Below, in pieces: positions 6,505 through 13,592 of a stretch of DNA of 64,000 bases. The translations under genes were made by a program, and so were the position numbers. Every line of letters begins with the position of its first letter. The first letter of the stretch is position 1. Below the pieces are notes generated by a model. It saw only the letters and a list, made by a program, of their open reading frames with translations, was not told the DNA's origin and ran no database searches. Origin of the DNA: a virus; IMG/VR virus record IMGVR_UViG_3300046514_000858, positions 29,746 through 93,745 of that record; one strand, given 5' to 3'.

Positions 6505-6975
6505 ATGGACGCCAAGGCAGCCGGTCCGATCAAGCAGGTCTGGGAAGGCGCGGTCGGGACGGCCAAGCGCTGTCGCGCGGTTCTAAAAGCCAAGTTCCCC
6601 GGCACCAAGTTCTCGGTCCGCTCCAAGACGTACTCCGGCGGATCCTCGGTTTACATCGACTGGACCGATGGTCCCCTGACGGAAGCTGTCGACAAGCTCG
6701 TGAAACCCTTCGAGGGCGCGTCCTTCGACGGCATGGTCGACCTGATGAGCTACGTCGACGTGGTCGTGGTGGATGAGTCCGGCGAGCTGGTTCAGATCCA
6801 CGGCGCGAACTACATCCTGACCCAGCGTTCCCGCTCGGCTGAGCGCGAGAAGCTGATCGAGGCGGAGCTCCGGCAGTACTGGTGCGAGAAGGAAGCAGAG
6901 GAAGCGATCAAGTTCCACGACTGCCGCCTGTACGCGGAGTCGGAAGCTCGGATGATGAAGGAGGGCAAGCTGTGA
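6505..6975 (+). CDS. LPD29-like domain protein (156 aa)
   Basis: The segment K-x-x-x-FPGTKFSVRSKTYSGGSSVYI followed by WTDGP and a later F-x-x-FDGM (about residues 30-80) is the signature of the large polyvalent-protein-associated domain 29, found in phage and mobile-element proteins, often those acting in early takeover. The remainder is a charged helical tail. Start at the ATG 4 bases after GGAGG of the P-A leader. Its stop overlaps the next ATG. Confidence 0.75.
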   Translation: MDAKAAGPIKQVWEGAVGTAKRCRAVLKAKFPGTKFSVRSKTYSGGSSVYIDWTDGPLTEAVDKLVKPFEGASFDGMVDLMSYVDVVVVDESGELVQIHGANYILTQRSRSAEREKLIEAELRQYWCEKEAEEAIKFHDCRLYAESEARMMKEGKL

Positions 6976-7307
6976 TGGATCAAGCGAAGATGGTCGGCGT
7001 GCTGGTGCTGGCTCGGGTCGCCGCGGAGGACTCCGTGCGTCCGTTCTCGGACGGCGGGACCTGCAATATGGATTCCTGCGTGATCGTCGCCCCGCCGGAG
7101 GTGAACATGGCGCTGGCGTGCGCCGCGGCCGGGCTGGGCTCCTACTACCGCGGAGGCAGCAAGAAGCGCGACATGTGGGCCGGGAAGTGGTTTCTGCACG
7201 CGCCCAAGGGCGGGCAGGGCGACGCCCGCACGAAGCAGGCCGAGGCGATGGACAAGGTCATGAAGGAGTACGGCATCGAGTCGACGGTGTACTACCAGAT
7301 GGATTGA
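6975..7307 (+). CDS. Hypothetical protein (110 aa)
   Basis: ATG overlaps the previous stop by one base. Contains two Cys in the N-terminal third and a Gly/Lys-rich centre (GLGSYYRGGSKKRDMW). Co-transcribed with the LPD29 gene. No family recognised. Confidence 0.55.
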   Translation: MDQAKMVGVLVLARVAAEDSVRPFSDGGTCNMDSCVIVAPPEVNMALACAAAGLGSYYRGGSKKRDMWAGKWFLHAPKGGQGDARTKQAEAMDKVMKEYGIESTVYYQMD

Positions 7308-7309
7308 TG

Positions 7310-7323
7310 GTCCAAGAGGGTGC
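7310..7323 (+). promoter_or_regulatory. P-C element
   Basis: GTCCAAGAGGGTGC ending directly before the ATG at 7324, without a ribosome site. Seven bases separate GTCCAAG from the start codon. Confidence 0.5.
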
Positions 7324-8073
7324 ATGTTGAAAGCGTCTCGTCCCAGTTCTCCCTTCGACGACCCCTTCCGTAAGGGCAACGCGAACTCCGGCAACCATGG
7401 CCATTCCGGTCGCCCGGGCCAAGTCGGAGGCAGCGCCCCCGGCGGCGGGCAGAACGCGGCGGTCAATCCCGTGATCCGGGCCCAGACCGAGCACGTCATG
7501 GCGCAGGCCCGGGCGATGGACAACAAGATCACGCCTCTGATCGCCATGACCGTCGACACGAGCGGTGGCCAGATGATCGGTCTCGAACATCGCATCAAGA
7601 CCTCGGCCGACCGCATCTCCCAGAAGATCGCCGAGAAGATGGCCACCGAGAATCTCACGCCTGAGCAGGCGCGTAACAACATCTACGACTCCCTCCGCTT
7701 CACGGCATCGTTCAGTCCGGACCAGTACACCGCCGGAGTGGAGAAGCTGTTGTCCAACCTCAAGGCGCAGGGTATCGAAGCAGCCCCGGGCAAGGACAAG
7801 AATTATTGGCCCCCGCCGCCCGGTGTCTACCACGGCCTCAACTACGTGATGACCGACAAGAGCGGCTTCAAGTTCGAGCTCCAGTTCCACACGCCCGAGA
7901 GCTTTGCCATCAAGCAGCAGAACCACACCGTCTACGAAGCATTCCGGAACGCGGGAGGCAGCAAGGAGCAGCGCCTCCAGCTCTGGAACGAGATGAACCA
8001 GCGCTGGGCTGGCGTGACCGTGCCGCCGGGCGTCAAGCGGCTCGGCCGGTCGGTGAATCAGGAACAGGCATGA
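7324..8073 (+). CDS. RelA/SpoT-like nucleotidyltransferase-fold protein (249 aa)
   Basis: After a Gly/Ser/Pro-rich N-terminus of about 45 residues, the motifs fall in the order of alarmone synthetase domains: HRIKTSADRISQK (89-101), YDSLRFT (121-127), YHGLNYV (169-175), ELQFHT (185-190) and H-x-x-YE-x-x-R (201-208). In RelA/SpoT enzymes these are the ATP-binding, first metal-site, Y-x-S/G-H/N and E-x-Q-x-R/H-T motifs. The D of D-x-x-R and the E of E-x-Q are kept. The role could be (p)ppGpp-type signalling or a toxSAS-like toxin; activity is inferred from motifs only. It is preceded by a P-C element and is monocistronic or leads into the gene at 8084. Confidence 0.7.
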   Translation: MLKASRPSSPFDDPFRKGNANSGNHGHSGRPGQVGGSAPGGGQNAAVNPVIRAQTEHVMAQARAMDNKITPLIAMTVDTSGGQMIGLEHRIKTSADRISQKIAEKMATENLTPEQARNNIYDSLRFTASFSPDQYTAGVEKLLSNLKAQGIEAAPGKDKNYWPPPPGVYHGLNYVMTDKSGFKFELQFHTPESFAIKQQNHTVYEAFRNAGGSKEQRLQLWNEMNQRWAGVTVPPGVKRLGRSVNQEQA

Positions 8074-8083
8074 GGAGGATGGT

Positions 8084-8314
8084 ATGACGAAGATCCGCTA
8101 CTTCGAGTTGCAGCCCGCCACGGAACCCAAGCCGACCGGGATCCTGCGCCTCACGATCACGGACACCCAGCTCACGCTGGAGCACTACGATCCCAAGTCG
8201 GCCACATGGATCGATGACCCCAAGGCCCTCGACTTCCTCAACGGCGACGACGCCGACGCCGAGGAGATCCCGTCGGGCGAGGCCCTCAAGTTGATCTTGC
8301 AGCTCACCGTCTGA
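8084..8314 (+). CDS. Hypothetical acidic protein (76 aa)
   Basis: GAGGAGG overlaps the stop of the RelA/SpoT-like gene, so it is co-translated with it. Beta-rich, acidic (NGDDADAEEIPSGE). Position directly after a possible nucleotide-signalling toxin makes an antidote or regulator conceivable, but nothing in the sequence proves it. Confidence 0.55.
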   Translation: MTKIRYFELQPATEPKPTGILRLTITDTQLTLEHYDPKSATWIDDPKALDFLNGDDADAEEIPSGEALKLILQLTV

Positions 8315-8330
8315 TTTGTAGCATCTGGCG

Positions 8331-8339
8331 GCGTTCCTA
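8331..8339 (+). promoter_or_regulatory. P-B element (leaderless-type)
   Basis: GCGTTCCTA, 5 bases before the ATG at 8345, no ribosome site. Confidence 0.5.
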
Positions 8340-8344
8340 CAAGT

Positions 8345-9022
8345 ATGAGGATGCTGCTGGCCCTCCTATTCCTGATCCCGCAGGACTGCGAACAAGAGCA
8401 CCCCAACCGCGACGGCCTGAGTACGGACGATCTCGTCGAGGCCCTCGAAGCGGCCGATATAGACGCGGCCAACTGGCGGGCGTCGTACCATCGCATTGAC
8501 TTAGAGAACGACGAGATCATAGCGCGCATGTCGCTCGTCTCCGCCGAGTGGGAGTTCATGGTCAATGAGTGCGAGCGCGCGGGACAGGCCCACGTCCTGA
8601 ACACTCTTGAGCGCGTGCTGGTGCAGCGCTTTATCGAACCTCTCGATCTCTGGATGTCGAATCCCCATGTGACGGGCCATCCCTTCCCTCGCTTCGTCGA
8701 CGGCGAGTGCTGGTACGCCATCGTGATCCAGCCTCTGGACGCACTGAAGAGCGATCCGGTCTGGCTGAAGTTCCCGCTGGAGACGAAGAAATACGGCAGC
8801 GCCCTCGGTTATGGAGACGATAAGAACGAGAGCATCCTCCAGCTCCACTACAAGCGCACGATGCGCAAGAGCATCTTGGATTCGCTGGAGCACCATCTCG
8901 TGCTGCTATTGGACCAGCCCGAGTGCGTCACCACACTCATCACCGGAACGCCGCACCTCTACCGCCTGACCTTCCGGGAGAGCAACATAGAGCATCTCCG
9001 CAAGGAAGATCGGATCTATTGA
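8345..9022 (+). CDS. Hypothetical protein, leaderless-type start (225 aa)
   Basis: The start is fixed by the P-B element. The first ten residues are hydrophobic (MRMLLALLFLIP) but are too short for a standard signal peptide; the rest is helical and acidic with several His. Its stop overlaps the ATG of the acetyltransferase-like gene. No family recognised. Confidence 0.6.
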   Translation: MRMLLALLFLIPQDCEQEHPNRDGLSTDDLVEALEAADIDAANWRASYHRIDLENDEIIARMSLVSAEWEFMVNECERAGQAHVLNTLERVLVQRFIEPLDLWMSNPHVTGHPFPRFVDGECWYAIVIQPLDALKSDPVWLKFPLETKKYGSALGYGDDKNESILQLHYKRTMRKSILDSLEHHLVLLLDQPECVTTLITGTPHLYRLTFRESNIEHLRKEDRIY

Positions 9023-9474
9023 TGGGCGCGCACATCCTTGGCGATTTCCGCACGCAGCCGCACTGCGAATTGCCCGAGTCCTACTTCACCGGCCGAGACT
9101 GCTGGGTCGACTGTCGCGCGCCCGACATGTTGCACATCTCCCGGGACTGCAACATCGGCTGGGAGGCCCGGCTGGTCTGTCAGTCCCACAACCCGATGCC
9201 CGGCAAGTTCGGCGACGTGACCGCGCGCTCGATTATCATTCGGCCCAAGGCGTTTATCGCCGGGTTCGCGACGCTCTACAACTGCGAGATCGGCGAGGGG
9301 TCTGTCGTGGCGCTCGGGGCCGTGGTGAGAAGTCGGATCGTGCCGCCGTGGGTGATCGTCGAGGGGAATCCGGCGCGCATCGTGAGCAGCTTCGACCATG
9401 TGCTCGGGAAGTGGGTCGAGGTGCCGGGGGAATCAGGACTTGGGGAGAACCTTCCAATGCGTCATCGGCGGTAG
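9022..9474 (+). CDS. Hexapeptide-repeat acyltransferase (150 aa)
   Basis: Left-handed beta-helix hexapeptide pattern (IIIRPKAFIAGFATLYNCEIGEGSVVALGAVV in short steps) ending with the PPWVIVEGNPARIV motif typical of sugar O- or N-acetyltransferases (WbbJ/maltose acetyltransferase/QdtC-like). Short compared with about 180-220 residues for full-length relatives. It would use acetyl-CoA on a sugar, fitting the FdtA/FdtB genes in this window. Overlaps the 3' end of the convergent gene by 42 bases. Confidence 0.8.
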   Translation: MGAHILGDFRTQPHCELPESYFTGRDCWVDCRAPDMLHISRDCNIGWEARLVCQSHNPMPGKFGDVTARSIIIRPKAFIAGFATLYNCEIGEGSVVALGAVVRSRIVPPWVIVEGNPARIVSSFDHVLGKWVEVPGESGLGENLPMRHRR

Positions 9475-9984
9475 GACCTCGCCATCGGGCACGACGATCC
9501 CGTAGCCCGCGACCGGCACGGGCACCGAGTAGTCGGGCACGATCACCCGGCCGTACTGCTGGAGCACCGCGGGCGGGACCTTGTGGCATCCGGCCTGCCC
9601 GCAATCCAAGTCGACGTTGTTGACGTAGAGGATCCCTTCCGGGAAACGATTGTGGACGATAGCCAGCTCTTCGCCGAGCGGTCTCTCCGATCCCCACGTC
9701 GTGTCGAAGTAAAACACCGACGGCCGGGGCGCGTCGACCTCGCGCAGGTATTCAACGGAGCTGGCGACCTTGAGCTGCAGCCACGGGTACCGGCCCCGCG
9801 CGATCTCCAGCGTCTCGGCGTTGATGTCGCATCCCATCCCGATCTTGCCGGGCACGAGCTCCGAGAAGTACCCGACGGTCTCGCCCTCGTGCACGCCGAC
9901 CTCGACCCAACCCTTGATCTGGAACCGGCCGATCATCCAACCCGTGATGCACATGCGCTGGAAATTGTCTTGATGAGTGGTCAC
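9433..9984 (-). CDS. Class I SAM-dependent methyltransferase-like protein (183 aa)
   Basis: Rossmann motif WVEVGVHEGETVGYF (motif I, about residues 26-40), then MGCDINAETLEIAR with the acidic residue that binds SAM ribose. Resembles FkbM/cephalosporin-hydroxylase-type small-molecule methyltransferases. GTG start 5 bases after a minus-strand P-C element, leaderless. A sugar or saccharide substrate is suggested by its neighbours. Confidence 0.7.
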   Translation of the reverse strand: MTTHQDNFQRMCITGWMIGRFQIKGWVEVGVHEGETVGYFSELVPGKIGMGCDINAETLEIARGRYPWLQLKVASSVEYLREVDAPRPSVFYFDTTWGSERPLGEELAIVHNRFPEGILYVNNVDLDCGQAGCHKVPPAVLQQYGRVIVPDYSVPVPVAGYGIVVPDGEVLPPMTHWKVLPKS

Positions 9985-9996
9985 GTAATCTTGGAC
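9985..9996 (-). promoter_or_regulatory. P-C element, minus strand, divergent pair
   Basis: Minus strand GTCCAAGATTAC, then GTG at 9984. Together with the plus copy it forms the palindrome CTTGGAC-CA-GTCCAAG. Confidence 0.65.
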
Positions 9997-9998
9997 CA

Positions 9999-10012
9999 GT
10001 CCAAGAGAATAT
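9999..10012 (+). promoter_or_regulatory. P-C element, plus strand, divergent pair
   Basis: GTCCAAGAGAATAT, two bases from the minus-strand copy, upstream of the methyltransferase at 10026. The minimal spacing shows the element needs no separate upstream box. Confidence 0.7.
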
Positions 10013-10025
10013 CAAGGGAATAATT

Positions 10026-10631
10026 ATGATCGACAAAGGACTGCTGTGGGACGACACCAAGATGATGGGATTCTATCCCGTGATCGATCCCGTGTACGGC
10101 CCGGACTATTGGGCCAAGTACGAGGGCTACGGCAAGACGCCCATGGGCAAGGCCATCACCGCGTGCCGGGCGTGGTTCGTGGGCCAGTGCCTGAAGCCGG
10201 ACGAGCAGCTCCTTGACGTCGGCATCGGATCGGGCGACTTCGTTCGGTCCCGTCCTAACACGTTCGGGCAGGACGTGAACCCTGTCGCGCTGGCGTGGTT
10301 GCAGGGCCTCGACCTGCTCGGCAACTACGACGAGATCCCCAACTACAGTTTTTGGGACACGCTCGAACACATCTTGGACGCGAAGGGCGTCGTCGCCAAG
10401 ATCAAGAATTACTGCTTCGTCTCGCTCCCGATCTTCCGCGACCGCGAGCATGTCCTGAAGAGCAAGCACTTCCGGCCCGACGAGCATTACTGGTATTGGA
10501 CTGAAGTGGGTCTGATCAACTGGTTCGATGAGCAGGGCTTCGCTCTGCGCAGGATGACTTCGATTGAGTCAGTGCTCGGCCGCGAAGACATCATGAGCTA
10601 CGCCTTCCAGCGCTACGGCGTTCGGTCGTGA
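10026..10631 (+). CDS. Class I SAM-dependent methyltransferase (201 aa)
   Basis: SAM-binding motif LLDVGIGSGDFV (about residues 63-74), followed by a GQDVN acidic turn and FWDTLEHI, the aspartate-containing motif typical of Methyltransf_23-like enzymes. Acts in the cytoplasm, probably on a sugar or lipid-linked precursor given the glycosyltransferase next door. Its stop overlaps the GTG of that gene. Confidence 0.8.
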   Translation: MIDKGLLWDDTKMMGFYPVIDPVYGPDYWAKYEGYGKTPMGKAITACRAWFVGQCLKPDEQLLDVGIGSGDFVRSRPNTFGQDVNPVALAWLQGLDLLGNYDEIPNYSFWDTLEHILDAKGVVAKIKNYCFVSLPIFRDREHVLKSKHFRPDEHYWYWTEVGLINWFDEQGFALRRMTSIESVLGREDIMSYAFQRYGVRS

Positions 10632-11329
10632 ACGCAGCCGTCCTTGTCCCTAGCTACGACAAGTACGCGGACGTCTGGCCCATCGCCGAGACGTGCTTCT
10701 CCCGCTTCTGGCCCGACCGCTCCATCCCCATGTACTGGATGACGAATGGGCTTCCGGTCCCGCGCATGGCCACGGGCGTGTGCGTGCCCGCGCGCGCGAG
10801 GCAAGAGTGGGGTGAGGGCATTGCTCAGGCGCTGGACTCCGTGCCCGAGGATCTGGTGCTCTTCTGGATCGAGGAGGTCTTGCTTCTCAGTCCCGTCCCC
10901 AATCAGCGGATCATGGAAGCCATTCGTCTGATGAACGAGGATCCCACCATTCAGGTCGTCAACGTCAACCGGTACTACTACGCCGCCGCTGCGGGCGATG
11001 GCTTCATTGACGCGCCCGACAAGATGTTCGACGTGATGGCGATGCCCGCGATCTACCGGAAGTCCGTGCTGAAGAGGCTGGTGTTAGAGAACCCGGACCC
11101 GCCGGAGTTCGAGCGCCGCTCGGCGATCAGCTTCCACAAGCTCTACCCCGACGGCCGAGTCCTGATCCCGGGCTCGAAGATGTTTCGCTTCTGCGACAAC
11201 CTCATGATCATCGGCCGCTGGCGGAAGTGTGCGCTGAATCACTTGCAGGAGTTGCAGATCCCGGTCGACGCGTCCATCCGCGGCGTCGCCGATGACGACT
11301 GTCGCTTCATGAACGGGACGGATCAATAA
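10628..11329 (+). CDS. GT-A-like glycosyltransferase (233 aa)
   Basis: N-terminal pattern AAVLVPSYDKYADVWPI and FWIEEVLLL resemble the nucleotide-sugar-binding half of GT-A proteins. It is a paralogue of the gene at 45282 (same S-Y-x-D/K-x-W start, P-E-D-x-VL-hydrophobic-x-E-E/D segment and late aromatic/Arg motifs). GTG start coupled to the upstream methyltransferase. Exact donor and acceptor unknown. Confidence 0.65.
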   Translation: MNAAVLVPSYDKYADVWPIAETCFSRFWPDRSIPMYWMTNGLPVPRMATGVCVPARARQEWGEGIAQALDSVPEDLVLFWIEEVLLLSPVPNQRIMEAIRLMNEDPTIQVVNVNRYYYAAAAGDGFIDAPDKMFDVMAMPAIYRKSVLKRLVLENPDPPEFERRSAISFHKLYPDGRVLIPGSKMFRFCDNLMIIGRWRKCALNHLQELQIPVDASIRGVADDDCRFMNGTDQ

Positions 11330-11330
11330 T

Positions 11331-11419
11331 TGGTCGCAGGTGGAGGAGTCGAACCTCTGCCCACCGCCGGAGACTTGGCCTTGGGACACGGGAGCTACCC
11401 GTCCTCCGGATCACCCGCG
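11331..11419 (-). tRNA. tRNA-like gene with encoded CCA, anticodon unresolved
   Basis: On the minus strand, CGCGGGT and ACCTGCG pair as a 7-bp acceptor (one G-U) followed by A-CCA. AGAGG-TTCGACT-CCTCC is a T arm with the standard 7-base loop and one mismatch. The interior does not fold into standard D and anticodon arms; GGAG/CTCC could be a D stem and ACGGG/CCCGT an alternative hairpin. Total length is 89, in the range of class II tRNAs. It may be a divergent or decaying tRNA. Confidence 0.5.
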
Positions 11420-11448
11420 ATTTGTTGTGCACCGTATAGCTCTTCCGT

Positions 11449-11589
11449 CTATGCCCAGTAAAATTTACGACACTTGGGGTGCATCCGCACAAGGCCACAT
11501 TTGCTGGCGACCCACTTCCATCCCTCCCGGAGTCTGTTTCGACACAGCCAGCAGAGCGGCAGCCTTCGTTTTCTTTTAGACTTCTTCAT
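11449..11589 (-). CDS. Small basic Cys-containing protein (46 aa)
   Basis: A 46-codon frame starting with a Lys/Arg-rich run and carrying C-x2-C, then C and C spaced as in small zinc fingers (CWLC...KCG...PKC). It fills an otherwise empty gap between the 11595 gene and the tRNA-like gene on the same strand. No ribosome site is visible, which lowers confidence. Confidence 0.45.
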   Translation of the reverse strand: MKKSKRKRRLPLCWLCRNRLREGWKWVASKCGLVRMHPKCRKFYWA

Positions 11590-11594
11590 AGCGT

Positions 11595-11930
11595 TCAATC
11601 GTGTGTCTGCTTACAAGCAGGGCACGGGTAACCGGGAACGTAGGCCGCCGCCTCGCACTTCGGGGTTGGACGAATCCGCTTTTCTGTTGCCGTCAGAATA
11701 TCTTCCATGCTGTTCGCGGCCTGCCGGATCGTGAACCAGTGGCGTTTTAGTTCGTCAATCTGCAGGTTTGCTGTGCGCAATTCGAGGGTTCGCGTATTGG
11801 CGAGATCCCACCCCTCCTTCGCGTGCTTCTTCATCAACTCCAATTCGGCCTTGTTGCAGTAGCTTTCCGGGTGTGGCTCATGCGGTAGAGACTTGCTCCC
11901 GCAAATCTTGCACGTTCTAAAGTCGCTCAT
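11595..11930 (-). CDS. Zinc-finger hypothetical protein (111 aa)
   Basis: The start was taken at the ATG overlapping the stop of the upstream cupin-like gene (ATGA); the longer frame upstream is a shadow of that gene. N-terminal CKICGSK...YC and C-terminal CPACK pairs flank a coiled-coil-like middle. Likely metal-binding, function unknown. Confidence 0.6.
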   Translation of the reverse strand: MSDFRTCKICGSKSLPHEPHPESYCNKAELELMKKHAKEGWDLANTRTLELRTANLQIDELKRHWFTIRQAANSMEDILTATEKRIRPTPKCEAAAYVPGYPCPACKQTHD

Positions 11931-12400
11931 GCTTCGATCTCGTAGCGGTCGTGCCGCACCCAGCCCTTCTTGGTCCAGAACCCCCAGCTCCGGCGGATCG
12001 CGCCGCAGAAGACTAGAGTCACGATGGGGCGGCTGCTGACCCAAGTGATGGCGTGCCTGTCTTCGGCGCGCTTCCAGTTCACCCACCGGACGTGCCGCGG
12101 CTCACGGTCGGCATCACAGTCGTCGCACCGGCACGGGCCGCAGCAGGGTTCGGTCGGCACGTCCTCGACGTAGCTGCCCCAGAGCACGAGGGACAGGAAC
12201 GACCACGGATGGTCGTGCAGGTCCCGCTGCTGGTCCGGGCGGTAGATCAGGTGCAGCTTGATGGAGAACCACGGGGTGAGGAGAATGTTCAGGCGGCGCA
12301 TGTACACGCTGCGCCCGTCGCCGATGATCTTCCAGTACCACCAGCCCCACTTGCGAGCGGCCTTGGGGTCGGTCAGCTCGTCGCCTTCCAGCTTCTCCAT
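11927..12400 (-). CDS. Cupin-like hypothetical protein (157 aa)
   Basis: Contains LHDHPWSFLSLVLWGSYVE, a His-rich strand pair typical of cupin metal sites, and a later ItWV..RP..TLVFCG..R.WGFWT stretch matching the second cupin strand block. A Cys-rich insertion (CCGPCRCDDC) lies between. Relatives are common uncharacterised phage and actinobacterial proteins. ATG 5 bases after a minus-strand P-B element, so leaderless-type. Confidence 0.65.
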   Translation of the reverse strand: MEKLEGDELTDPKAARKWGWWYWKIIGDGRSVYMRRLNILLTPWFSIKLHLIYRPDQQRDLHDHPWSFLSLVLWGSYVEDVPTEPCCGPCRCDDCDADREPRHVRWVNWKRAEDRHAITWVSSRPIVTLVFCGAIRRSWGFWTKKGWVRHDRYEIEA

Positions 12401-12405
12401 GTCTA

Positions 12406-12414
12406 CAAGAACGC
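12406..12414 (-). promoter_or_regulatory. P-B element (leaderless-type, minus strand)
   Basis: Minus-strand GCGTTCTTG, 5 bases before the ATG at 12400. It lies 11 bases from the plus-strand P-A element. Confidence 0.55.
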
Positions 12415-12425
12415 GCGCATTTTCC

Positions 12426-12452
12426 TGTAATGCGCATGGGCGTGGGTCGTCT
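12426..12452 (+). promoter_or_regulatory. P-A promoter-like element
   Basis: TTTTCC then TGTAAT at 12426-12431 and GGTCGTCT at 12445-12452, followed by TATAGGCGTGATGAAAGGAG. Divergent to a P-B element. Confidence 0.65.
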
Positions 12453-12477
12453 TATAGGCGTGATGAAAGGAGCCGAC

Positions 12478-12696
12478 ATGACCTGCGAAAACTGTGGGAA
12501 GCGCACGATCACCGCGACGTTCGTCTACTGTTGCGCCCGCGCGACTTTCCTGCCCATCGCCTGCTCGGCCAAGTGCCAGAAGGCCCTCGGCGGTGTCGAC
12601 CCGACCAAGGTCGCCGACTGCGGTGAACACTGTGCCTGCGGGGACTGCGTCGACTGTGATCTGGCGGCCCGCGACAAGGCCGCGCTCAAGAGCTAG
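12478..12696 (+). CDS. Cys-rich zinc-binding protein (72 aa)
   Basis: Eleven cysteines in 72 residues: CENC at the start, VYCC, ACSAKC (a TRASH/MYM-like C-x3-C), then CGEHCACGDCVDC. Strong AAGGAG from the P-A leader. It precedes the recombinase gene by 9 bases and shares its transcript. A metal-binding regulator or adaptor is plausible. Confidence 0.6.
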   Translation: MTCENCGKRTITATFVYCCARATFLPIACSAKCQKALGGVDPTKVADCGEHCACGDCVDCDLAARDKAALKS

Positions 12697-12705
12697 GAGA
12701 CTGCG

Positions 12706-13308
12706 ATGAAACAGTGGGATCTCCACCGGACCGAGCTACTTCAAGATCGCGAGTGGTCGAAGCTGAAGCGCTTCCTCGACGACGAGTCGGATCTCGCCGA
12801 GTTGAATGGCAACCGCACTGCCATCCAGAACCGCGTGATCTGTTACGTAGCGGTCTGGGCCGGGCTCCGGCGCGCCGAGATCGCGAGCCTCGACCTCGAC
12901 GACTTGTACCTGACGAACGACTCTCCCTTCCTCGTCGTGAAGGACGGCAAGGGCGGCAAGCGCCGGGAGGTCATGATCTCCCCGATCCTCCGGGCCATCC
13001 TTAAGAAGTTCATTCGCGGCATGGAACCGGGCCCCGTCTTCCGGCCCCAGCGCGGCGAGCGGTACACGGGCAACGGCCTCTGGCGCGTGTGGGCGGTCGC
13101 CTGCGCGGGCGCGGGGATCCTGCCTCGGTCGATCCACAAGGCCCGTCACTTCTACGGTCAGAAGCAGTACGAGGCGACCAACGATCTCCGCTTCGTCCAG
13201 AAGCAACTCGGCCACTCCCGGATCGTGACCACTCAGGTCTACGTCGAGATTTCCAATACGAAGGCGGTGGAGAATCTGGCGGGCCTCGACAAGGTGCTGC
13301 GGGCTTAG
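12706..13308 (+). CDS. Minimal tyrosine recombinase/integrase (200 aa)
   Basis: All catalytic residues are visible: Arg55 in GLRRAE, the beta-hairpin Lys (82 or 85) in GKGGKR, H144-x-x-R147 (HKAR), His170 in LGHS and nucleophile Tyr179 (TTQVY). The N-terminal core-binding (SAM-like) domain of typical 300-400 aa integrases is almost wholly absent. It could integrate the phage, resolve multimers, or mobilise a local segment. No att core was found nearby. Ribosome site TAGGAG overlaps the previous stop. Confidence 0.85.
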   Translation: MKQWDLHRTELLQDREWSKLKRFLDDESDLAELNGNRTAIQNRVICYVAVWAGLRRAEIASLDLDDLYLTNDSPFLVVKDGKGGKRREVMISPILRAILKKFIRGMEPGPVFRPQRGERYTGNGLWRVWAVACAGAGILPRSIHKARHFYGQKQYEATNDLRFVQKQLGHSRIVTTQVYVEISNTKAVENLAGLDKVLRA

Positions 13309-13592
13309 GCTATTGCGGCCTGTGGGGTGCGGTTACCTTTTATCTTATTACATTTAGCGCAGAGAACCTGCAACTTCCCTTCCTTCTCCTCCTGCTCGTA
13401 GCGCCTCACGCGGCCGAGCTGGGAGAACGCCCGGAGGTACCAGTCCCGCGGCTTCTTGTGGTCGACTTCGAGCTTGTTCTTCTTCGAGCCCTTGGTGCCG
13501 CAGTGGACGCACTTCCGACCGAGGCGATCAATGATCGCTTCCCGGCGGACCTGCGCCCGCAACGCCCGCTGTCGTGTCTCTAGGTTGCCCAC
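13305..13592 (-). CDS. HNH endonuclease (95 aa)
   Basis: Classical HNH: KCVHCG (first Cys pair), LEVDHKKP with catalytic His, and LQVLCAKCNKIKG (second Cys pair with final Asn/Lys). Either a small homing nuclease or the packaging-associated HNH protein that many HK97-like phages place near terminase. GTG start. Its start overlaps the end of the upstream gene by 65 bases, and its stop overlaps the recombinase stop. Confidence 0.85.
   Translation of the reverse strand: MGNLETRQRALRAQVRREAIIDRLGRKCVHCGTKGSKKNKLEVDHKKPRDWYLRAFSQLGRVRRYEQEEKEGKLQVLCAKCNKIKGNRTPQAAIA

Noticed and set aside
13305-13592. Calling the HNH gene a terminase small subunit
   Set aside because: HNH motifs are complete and nothing resembles a small-terminase DNA-binding domain.
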